From positions 1-18,473 of the forward strand of contig JALVWV010000027.1 in assembly GCA_027023145.1 (NCBI GenBank): 18,473 nt of DNA. Reading direction: 5' to 3'. Positions 13,880 to 18,473 of the stretch are shown here, one piece after another. Source of the stretch: Campylobacteraceae bacterium (GTDB lineage: Bacteria; Campylobacterota; Campylobacteria; Campylobacterales; Sulfurovaceae). Each line of letters opens with the position of its first letter. Position 1 is the first letter of the stretch. A program made the translations under genes and the position numbers. The notes under the pieces were generated by a model. That model saw nothing but the letters and a program-made list of their open reading frames with translations, did not search any database and was not told the origin of the DNA.

Positions 13880-15277
13880 TTAAATTTTTTCCCAAACGGT
13901 TCCTTCTGCTGTATCCATGATGGCGATTCCCAATGCAGTGAGTTTATCCCGCAAGGTATCAGCGCGACCAAAGTCACGGATTTTTTTTGCGTCAGCACGT
14001 TCGGCGATGAGGCGTTCGACTTCGTCGATCAGCTCGGGAGCCAGTCCGAGTTGGAAGTACGCATAAGGATCCTTATTGCCAAATCCAAGCACATCATCAA
14101 TCAAAACAAGATTAGCAAGAGTTGTTTTTTTTAGAGCTTTGTCCTTCGGATCGATATCCAGTGCTTCGTTGGCACTGTTGATCATCTCATCGACAGCAGC
14201 GAGGGCTTCGGAGATATTCAGATCGTCGCTCATCGCTTCAAGAAGAGTAGATTTGAATGCCGGATCGGGTTGAGAGGGGGAGCCGGGGATGAGGCGTTTC
14301 TTGAGGCGGTAGAGTTTATCGAGGCGCTTTTTGGCTGACAACAGATCGACTTCGTTGAAGTTAAAGTCGTTGCGGTAGTGCACCCCGATCAGATAGTAGC
14401 GGAGGATTTCGCCGTCGTATTGAGCCAGAGCATCCTTAAGGAAGAAGCTGTTGCCCAGGCTCTTGGACATTTTCTCACCGTCGATCTGGACAAACCCGTT
14501 GTGCATCCAGTATTTGGCCAAGTCATGTCCGGTAGCACAGCGGCTCTGAGCTGCTTCATTCTCATGGTGAGGGAAGAGTAGATCGGCACCACCACCGTGG
14601 ATGTCGATGCTGTACTCGGGTGTCCCCTCGAAATGCTTCTCGATCATCGCGGAGCACTCGATGTGCCATCCAGGTCGTCCGGAAGAGAAGGGGAGGTCGA
14701 AGCAGACGTGATCGTCGCTGTCGCATGCTTTCCAGAGGGCGAAGTCCTTGGGGTCTCGTTTTTCGTCAGTGTGGTCGACACGGCTCTGGCTCTCTTCGTC
14801 ACTGGCACGGTGGGAGAGGGAACCATACTCGGCATCATGGGTGGTGTCAAAATAGACATCGCCGTTGCTCGTCTGGTAGGCATGACCGGTATCGAGGAGG
14901 CGCTGGATCATAGCTTGTATGGCATCAAGCGATTCGGTTGCCTTGGGCTCGATGTCGGCGCGTCGGACACCAAGCTGCCCCATCTCATCAAGGTAGCGGT
15001 CGATGTAGTAGTCGGTGATCTCCTGCATGGTCTGCCCGGTCTCCTCCATCTTTTTGAGGATCTTATCATCGACGTCGGTGAAATTCTTGGCCAGTGTGAC
15101 GTCATAACCCAGTGCTCGGAGTGTCCGGGTGAGCAGATCGAAGCTCAGGGCACTGCGGGCATGCCCGAGGTGGGCATCATCGTAGACCGTCGGACCGCAG
15201 ACGTAGATGTCGGCGCGATTGGGACGGATGGGTTCGAAGGGACGTTTGGTACGGGTGGCACTGTCGAAGATGACCAT
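13880..15277 (-). CDS. cysS: Cysteinyl-tRNA synthetase
   Basis: CysS charges tRNA-Cys with cysteine. The 465-residue protein has the class I signatures HLGH at 36-39 (CGPTVYDDAHLGHARS) and KMSKS at 269-273. The zinc site that gives cysteine specificity is visible as Cys27, Cys208 (HIECSAM) and the HHENE segment near 237-241. Its length is normal and the C-terminal anticodon-binding helices are present (GRADTLRDKLTALGIAIMDT). ATG 15277 has AAGG about nine bases upstream and gives the family's usual short N-terminus. murJ, cysS and ruvA are neighbours in Helicobacter and Campylobacter as I recall; here a dodecin gene lies between cysS and murJ. Confidence 0.97.
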   Translation of the reverse strand: MVIFDSATRTKRPFEPIRPNRADIYVCGPTVYDDAHLGHARSALSFDLLTRTLRALGYDVTLAKNFTDVDDKILKKMEETGQTMQEITDYYIDRYLDEMGQLGVRRADIEPKATESLDAIQAMIQRLLDTGHAYQTSNGDVYFDTTHDAEYGSLSHRASDEESQSRVDHTDEKRDPKDFALWKACDSDDHVCFDLPFSSGRPGWHIECSAMIEKHFEGTPEYSIDIHGGGADLLFPHHENEAAQSRCATGHDLAKYWMHNGFVQIDGEKMSKSLGNSFFLKDALAQYDGEILRYYLIGVHYRNDFNFNEVDLLSAKKRLDKLYRLKKRLIPGSPSQPDPAFKSTLLEAMSDDLNISEALAAVDEMINSANEALDIDPKDKALKKTTLANLVLIDDVLGFGNKDPYAYFQLGLAPELIDEVERLIAERADAKKIRDFGRADTLRDKLTALGIAIMDTAEGTVWEKI

Positions 15278-15311
15278 AGCATGACCTTATAAGAGATAAA
15301 ATTGGATGGGT

Positions 15312-15317
15312 ATTATA
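15312..15317 (-). promoter_or_regulatory. Candidate cysS promoter (-10 TATAAT)
   Basis: On the reverse strand TATAAT lies 35 bases before the cysS ATG, predicting a start near 15305 and a leader of about 28 bases. No clear -35 box is seen. No T-box leader is present. Confidence 0.42.
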
Positions 15318-15334
15318 GCGCAGGGTAGGTTAGG

Positions 15335-15352
15335 TTGCCCCGGAAGGGGCAA
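15335..15352 (-). terminator. Hairpin between dodecin and cysS genes, possible terminator
   Basis: TTGCCCC (15335-15341) and GGGGCAA (15346-15352) form a perfect 7-bp stem with a four-base loop, 18 bases past the dodecin stop. A strong T-run after the stem is missing in the dodecin direction, so termination is plausible but not certain. Confidence 0.4.
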
Positions 15353-15369
15353 AAGGAAGAGAAGCAGTG

Positions 15370-15582
15370 TTACTTTTTCTTACCGATGAGAAAAGATATC
15401 TTGGCGTTGATGCGGTATTTGACGATGGCATCACCTTCGACCTTGGCGCTCATATCGACGATGTAGATCGATTTGATATTTTTGATCGACTTACTGGCTG
15501 CTTTGACCGCTTTGGCAGCGGCATCTTCCCAGCTTTTCTCCGACTGGGCGAGGACTTCGATTACTTTGACAACTTTGGACAT
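15370..15582 (-). CDS. Dodecin family protein
   Basis: Dodecins are small proteins that assemble into hollow dodecamers, many of which store or buffer flavins. The 70 residues follow the family pattern: strand KVVKVIEVLAQS, helix SWEDAAAKAVKAASKSIKNI, then two strands ending EGDAIVKYRINAKISFLI. The tryptophan that stacks on the flavin in characterised dodecins is not at its expected place; the stretch is NIKSIYIVDMSA, so ligand binding may differ. AAAGGAG about six bases upstream fixes the start. It lies between murJ and cysS with its own candidate promoter, and appears inserted into an otherwise conserved neighbourhood. Confidence 0.87.
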   Translation of the reverse strand: MSKVVKVIEVLAQSEKSWEDAAAKAVKAASKSIKNIKSIYIVDMSAKVEGDAIVKYRINAKISFLIGKKK

Positions 15583-15600
15583 AATGTCTCCTTTGTTATG

Positions 15601-15636
15601 TTTGGTTAATGTATTGTACCACTATACGGTTAACCT
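15601..15636 (-). promoter_or_regulatory. Promoter and possible operator of the dodecin gene
   Basis: Reverse-strand TACAAT (15618-15613) predicts a start near 15606 and a leader of about 24 bases. It is enclosed by TTTGGTTAAT (15601-15610) and TTAACCT (15630-15636), the same flanks found around the -10 box of the lipoprotein gene at 1416-2003. The far arm includes the palindrome GGTTAACC and overlaps the murJ stop codon. Confidence 0.38.
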
Positions 15637-17045
15637 GAGCCTCGAATCCATCCGATTATCCATAAATTGGCTCCGTAGAGCAGCATACCAAAGGCGAGCA
15701 TGGTCAACAAAAAATAGAGCAGCTTTTTTGAAACAAGAATCGACCCCATCCTCTCCCACCCCAATTCACGTAAGGTCAGGACAAACAGTACCCATCCTCC
15801 GATGCTTCCCGCCAAGGCCAGCCCCACAACTCCCAGCGGCTTAATGAGGCTTAGGGATGCGAGGATATTGGCAGCCAGAGAGAGGGTGGCAATTTTGGCG
15901 GCTTTGGCTTGTCGGTGGGAGGCGTAGAGGTAGAGGGAGAGGAGCTTGGTCAGCCCGAAGGGGATCAGTCCGATCATGTACATCCGCAGGACGTTGGCGG
16001 TGATGAGGGTGTCGTGTTGGGTGAAGTGTCCATGCTCAAACAACAGCCACACGATCGGCTCAGCCAGCAGCATCCCTCCGAGCATCGCCGCACCCAGCGC
16101 AAAGGCCATGAGCCAGAATACCCTAGCGAGGTTGGTGTAAGCCTGCTCTTCGCGGCCATGCTTGAGGTCTTTGGTGATGGAGGGGAACAGTGCCGTCGAG
16201 GCGGCGATGGCGATGAGTGCCAACGGAAGGGTAAAGACAAGGTTGGCGTACGTCAGAGCGGAGATGGAGCCAGCAATAAGGAATGATGCCAGCCATGTAT
16301 CAAGAAACGCGTTGATCTGTGGGGTGGAACTTCCCCAAACAGCTGGGAGGAAGAGAGTGTTGAATTTTTTTTCTTCGGATTGGATCTCTTTCTGTTTGCG
16401 GTGTTTCCATCCTCCGATCAGTAGGCGCAAAAGCCGAAACCGGGTAAGACTCCAGAGGTGCAGGAGGACTTGCAATACACCTCCGATGACTACCGAGATG
16501 GCCAGAGCATAGACGGTGTTTCGAGGAGAGTCGTCCTTCCAAATCAGCAGAGCGGCGATCATCGAGAGGTTGAGAAGCACGGTACCAAATGCTGTCGTCG
16601 CATAATGTTCTCGGTATTGGAGCAGCGAAGCGAAGAAGGTCACCATGAAAATGAGCGAGAGGTACCAGAAGGTGATCGCCGTCAGCGGTGCGGTGGCTGC
16701 AATGGTATCCTGATCCAGCCCGATGGCCATAAGTTTGGTGAAAAACTGAGGAAAGAGAGAGACAATAAGGGAAATAACAACGATAATCAATAAAAATCGT
16801 TGAAAGGTTTTGATCGCAAAGACCCCTTTGTTTTTCGATGCGACGAACGAGGGCATGAACGCCTGGACGAAAGCCCCTTCGGCAAATATACGGCGAAAAA
16901 GGTTGGGGAGTTTGAACGCGATGAGGAACATATCGCTGTAGATCGACTGTCCCAGTACAGCCGCGAGGAGGGTGGTGCGCACTAATCCGGCGATGCGAGA
17001 GAGGAGTATCCCTGCACTGTTGGTAAAAAAGCTTTTGAATCGCAT
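15630..17045 (-). CDS. murJ: Lipid II flippase MurJ (MviN)
   Basis: MurJ moves lipid II, the peptidoglycan precursor, across the inner membrane. The 471-residue protein is highly hydrophobic with about 13-14 membrane helices. It opens with the family signature SAGILLSRIAGLVRTTLLAAVLG and KLPNLFRRIFAEGAFVQAFMPSF (47-67), whose arginines and acidic residue line the central cavity in known MurJ. It is slightly shorter than many homologues (about 500), mainly at the C-terminus. AGGA lies five to six bases before the ATG. It is divergent from ruvA with a 133-base shared control region. A -35-like TTGTCA inside the recQ/ruvA element may serve murJ. Confidence 0.96.
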   Translation of the reverse strand: MRFKSFFTNSAGILLSRIAGLVRTTLLAAVLGQSIYSDMFLIAFKLPNLFRRIFAEGAFVQAFMPSFVASKNKGVFAIKTFQRFLLIIVVISLIVSLFPQFFTKLMAIGLDQDTIAATAPLTAITFWYLSLIFMVTFFASLLQYREHYATTAFGTVLLNLSMIAALLIWKDDSPRNTVYALAISVVIGGVLQVLLHLWSLTRFRLLRLLIGGWKHRKQKEIQSEEKKFNTLFLPAVWGSSTPQINAFLDTWLASFLIAGSISALTYANLVFTLPLALIAIAASTALFPSITKDLKHGREEQAYTNLARVFWLMAFALGAAMLGGMLLAEPIVWLLFEHGHFTQHDTLITANVLRMYMIGLIPFGLTKLLSLYLYASHRQAKAAKIATLSLAANILASLSLIKPLGVVGLALAGSIGGWVLFVLTLRELGWERMGSILVSKKLLYFLLTMLAFGMLLYGANLWIIGWIRGSG

Positions 17046-17078
17046 GCTATTCCTGATGAAGTGTTCTGTTATGAGCGC

Positions 17079-17108
17079 ATTTTACCGTATTTCCCAAAAA
17101 TATGACAA
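17079..17108 (-). promoter_or_regulatory. Candidate murJ promoter
   Basis: On the reverse strand TTGTCA (17108-17103) and TAAAAT (17084-17079) are 18 bases apart, an acceptable sigma-70 pair, with a predicted start near 17072. The -35 box overlaps the 5' part of the element shared by ruvA and recQ, so a protein bound there could affect both directions. Confidence 0.38.
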
Positions 17109-17150
17109 TTTGACATATTTTTTGTTTTTTCTGACCGGAGGTGCTATACT
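17101..17150 (+). promoter_or_regulatory. ruvA control region: shared dyad element and -10 box
   Basis: TATGACAATTTGACATA plus T5 (17101-17122) is base-for-base the same as before recQ, again followed after 22 bases by TATACT (17145-17150). Transcription would begin near 17157, leaving about 22 bases with GGAG at 17169-17172 as the ribosome binding site. Unlike recQ, this message would have a normal leader. Confidence 0.6.
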
Positions 17151-17178
17151 GTCACATATCAAATCACCGGAGCAAATC

Positions 17179-17739
17179 ATGATCGTAGGAATCGTCGGTA
17201 CCGTCGAACACAAAGAGCCCACACTGGTGCATATCAACACACAAGGAGTGATCCATGAAGTGCACATCTCGATCAACACCTCCAACCAGATCACAGACAA
17301 ACAGGTGCGCCTCTTCATCACGCAGGTGATCCGTGAAGATGCCAATTTGTTGTTTGGCTTTATGGACAAAAACGAACAGAAAATGTTCGACACTGTCCTC
17401 AAAATTAACGGCGTCGGCCCCAAGGTCGGTCTGGCAATCTGCTCCACATTTACCCCGAGCACTTTCGCCAAAGTGGTTGCAGCCAAAGACGTCGCCATGC
17501 TCAAGCGCGTGCCGGGGATCGGTCCCAAAGCTGCGAGCCGTATCCTTGTCGAACTGGCTGACTTCATCGTCGATGGTCATGAAGATGAGGGAGCAAACAG
17601 CGGAGCCATCGGTGAAGCGGTGATGGCACTTGAGAGTCTCGGCTTCAAAAAAGAGGCGATTCAAAAAGCCCTAAACGGTCTTGGAGGAGACACGGCAACG
17701 CTGGTCAAAGAGGGGCTCAAGAGGCTCCAGCGACTGTAA
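17179..17739 (+). CDS. ruvA: Holliday junction branch migration protein RuvA
   Basis: RuvA binds four-way DNA junctions and loads the RuvB motor for branch migration in homologous recombination. The 186 residues match the normal length: an N-terminal OB-fold (1-60, MIVGIVGTVEHKEPTLVHIN), two helix-hairpin-helix motifs (KINGVGPKVGLAIC at 75-88 and LKRVPGIGPKAASRILVEL at 108-126), a flexible acidic linker (about 130-142), and the C-terminal RuvB-contacting domain (143-186). GGAG is six bases before ATG 17179, which decides the start. ruvB and ruvC are not in the window. The upstream element is shared with recQ. Confidence 0.97.
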   Translation: MIVGIVGTVEHKEPTLVHINTQGVIHEVHISINTSNQITDKQVRLFITQVIREDANLLFGFMDKNEQKMFDTVLKINGVGPKVGLAICSTFTPSTFAKVVAAKDVAMLKRVPGIGPKAASRILVELADFIVDGHEDEGANSGAIGEAVMALESLGFKKEAIQKALNGLGGDTATLVKEGLKRLQRL

Positions 17740-17766
17740 GGTATTCTAATAAAATTAGGTCATACC
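17740..17766 (+). terminator. Candidate hairpin terminator after ruvA
   Basis: Directly after the ruvA stop, GGTAT (17740-17744) pairs with ATACC (17762-17766) and, inside, CTAAT (17746-17750) with ATTAG (17754-17758). A second perfect hairpin, CACAGA-TGA-TCTGTG (17803-17817), follows. Neither has a T-run. Both lie in the 84-base gap between convergent genes and could serve either side. Confidence 0.38.
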
Positions 17767-17823
17767 AACAGCATTTCCTGTTCTCCTATATTGGAAGTGC
17801 CCCACAGATGATCTGTGCATAAC

Positions 17824-18213
17824 TTAGCGAATGGCAACAACTACTTTTTGATGCGAGAGAGCATGAATAATGAAGCGGTTCCCTTCAGAAATAGCACCAA
17901 GAAGATCGTTGATGTGTCGAATATTGGCATCGGTCGCAGGACGTGTAACTGCTTGACGCAGATCGTTGATGCATAGATCGAGGTAGCTCAAGAGATTGTT
18001 CAACTTTTTATCGTGAATTGCGTGCTTGAGCATCTCCTGTGTATGACATAGACGGGAGATGACAGTGTGGGTATCGTGACCATTCAGATAGCCGCGGAAG
18101 AGCTTTTGGGTGATCTGTGGTGTGTTGCGTGCTGCTTCGATCGGTGTCTGAGCATTCAGTGCCGTCAGAGAGACTGTCAAACTAAGTGCCGAAATCCAAA
18201 GTATTTTTTTCAT
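17824..18213 (-). CDS. Small exported PilJ-like domain protein (paralogue 2)
   Basis: This is a 129-residue secreted helical protein and a clear paralogue of the one at 13424-13804. A signal peptide (KKILWISALSLTVSLTALNA) probably ends at Ala21. Shared blocks include QK near 36, NLLxxLxLCxNxL (with one conserved Cys in the mature part) and EGxRxI near the end. It has an extra Cys in SRLCHTQ and a longer tail, HQKVVVAIR. The PilJ-type signature is weaker here than in paralogue 1. AGGGA lies five bases before the ATG. It converges on ruvA and is divergent from the flavoprotein gene. Function is unknown; a periplasmic binding or sensing role is only a guess. Confidence 0.75.
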   Translation of the reverse strand: MKKILWISALSLTVSLTALNAQTPIEAARNTPQITQKLFRGYLNGHDTHTVISRLCHTQEMLKHAIHDKKLNNLLSYLDLCINDLRQAVTRPATDANIRHINDLLGAISEGNRFIIHALSHQKVVVAIR

Positions 18214-18301
18214 TGTATCCCTTTTGATATTATCTGATATGAATTGTACAATATTTTTCCTTAGATATTTTTAAATATTAATCATACAAGCATTAAATAG
18301 A

Positions 18302-18307
18302 TATAAT
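18302..18307 (+). promoter_or_regulatory. -10 box of the last gene, probably giving a leaderless message
   Basis: A perfect TATAAT ends five bases before the ATG at 18313, so the predicted transcription start coincides with the start codon. There is no ribosome binding site. The same arrangement is seen for recQ. The upstream 80 bases are very AT-rich and shared with the divergent exported-protein gene. Confidence 0.48.
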
Positions 18308-18312
18308 GCTGC

Positions 18313-18473
18313 ATGCAAACATCCTATGAAACTCTTATCCTCGGCGGGGGTGCTGCCGGACTGATGCTGGCGGCACAGCTTCCTGATCCGTCTGCGGCAC
18401 TCCTGATTGAGGGCAATACTCAACTTGGTGCCAAACTTCTCGTCAGCGGCGGCGGAAGATGCAATATTACCAA
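18313..18473 (+). CDS. HI0933/BaiN-family flavoprotein, N-terminal part (cut by window end)
   Basis: Only the first 53 codons are present. They encode a dinucleotide-binding start, TLILGGGAAGLMLAAQL (GxGxxG of a Rossmann fold), an acidic strand end LLIEGN, and GAKLLVSGGGRCNITN, the signature of the HI0933/YhiN/BaiN family of predicted NAD(P)/FAD-dependent oxidoreductases. The substrate of most members is unknown. The start is placed at 18313 because the flavin-binding strand begins a few residues later and no upstream frame fits. The gene continues beyond 18473. Confidence 0.9.
   Translation, partial: MQTSYETLILGGGAAGLMLAAQLPDPSAALLIEGNTQLGAKLLVSGGGRCNIT

Overview
The window looks like a chromosomal segment of a Campylobacterota (epsilonproteobacterial) genome of moderate GC, probably a free-living relative of Sulfuricurvum, Sulfurimonas or Nitratifractor rather than a host-adapted Campylobacter or Helicobacter. 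This rests on two gene orders that I remember as conserved in Helicobacter and Campylobacter: rpmH-rnpA-(yidD)-yidC-jag-mnmE, and ruvA next to murJ and cysS. A dimeric-type dUTPase of the Campylobacter kind points the same way. Genus is inference. The window is mostly housekeeping. I see no tRNA, rRNA, CRISPR array, insertion sequence or prophage.

Layout: (1) 116-1316 (+), a small lipoprotein and dut. (2) 1416-2003 (-), a second lipoprotein with a carboxypeptidase-regulatory-like beta domain. A long REPIN-like palindrome lies between it and dut. (3) 2066-6510 (-), the ribosome/RNase P/membrane-insertion cluster rpmH-rnpA-yidC-jag-mnmE, without the usual yidD. (4) 6677-8317 (-), proA and a small cytochrome c. 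(5) 8400-11320 (+), folD-lepB-M50 protease-rpiB in a tight, partly overlapping row. folD is broken by one extra base in a C4AAG5 run. (6) 11380-13161 (+), recQ, followed by about 260 bases of short repeats. (7) 13424-17045 (-), a small exported PilJ-like protein, cysS, a dodecin and murJ. (8) 17179-17739 (+), ruvA. (9) 17824-18213 (-), a paralogue of the small exported protein. (10) From 18313 (+), the start of a HI0933/BaiN-family flavoprotein cut by the window edge.

The signal I find most interesting is regulatory. recQ and ruvA, two recombination/repair genes almost 6 kb apart, share a 22-base identical block (near-palindrome TATGACAATTTGACATA plus T5). In both, exactly 22 bases separate it from an identical TATACT -10 box. 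This suggests a shared regulator of DNA-repair genes in a phylum generally without LexA. A second, weaker shared element (TTTGGTTAAT ... TTAACCT) surrounds the -10 boxes of the second lipoprotein gene and the dodecin gene. Other unusual points are a probable ATT start for rnpA inside rpmH, probable leaderless starts for recQ and the last gene, REP-like palindromes beside 7-base tandem arrays, a dodecin without the usual flavin-stacking tryptophan, and two paralogous stand-alone PilJ-like periplasmic proteins flanking cysS-dodecin-murJ-ruvA.
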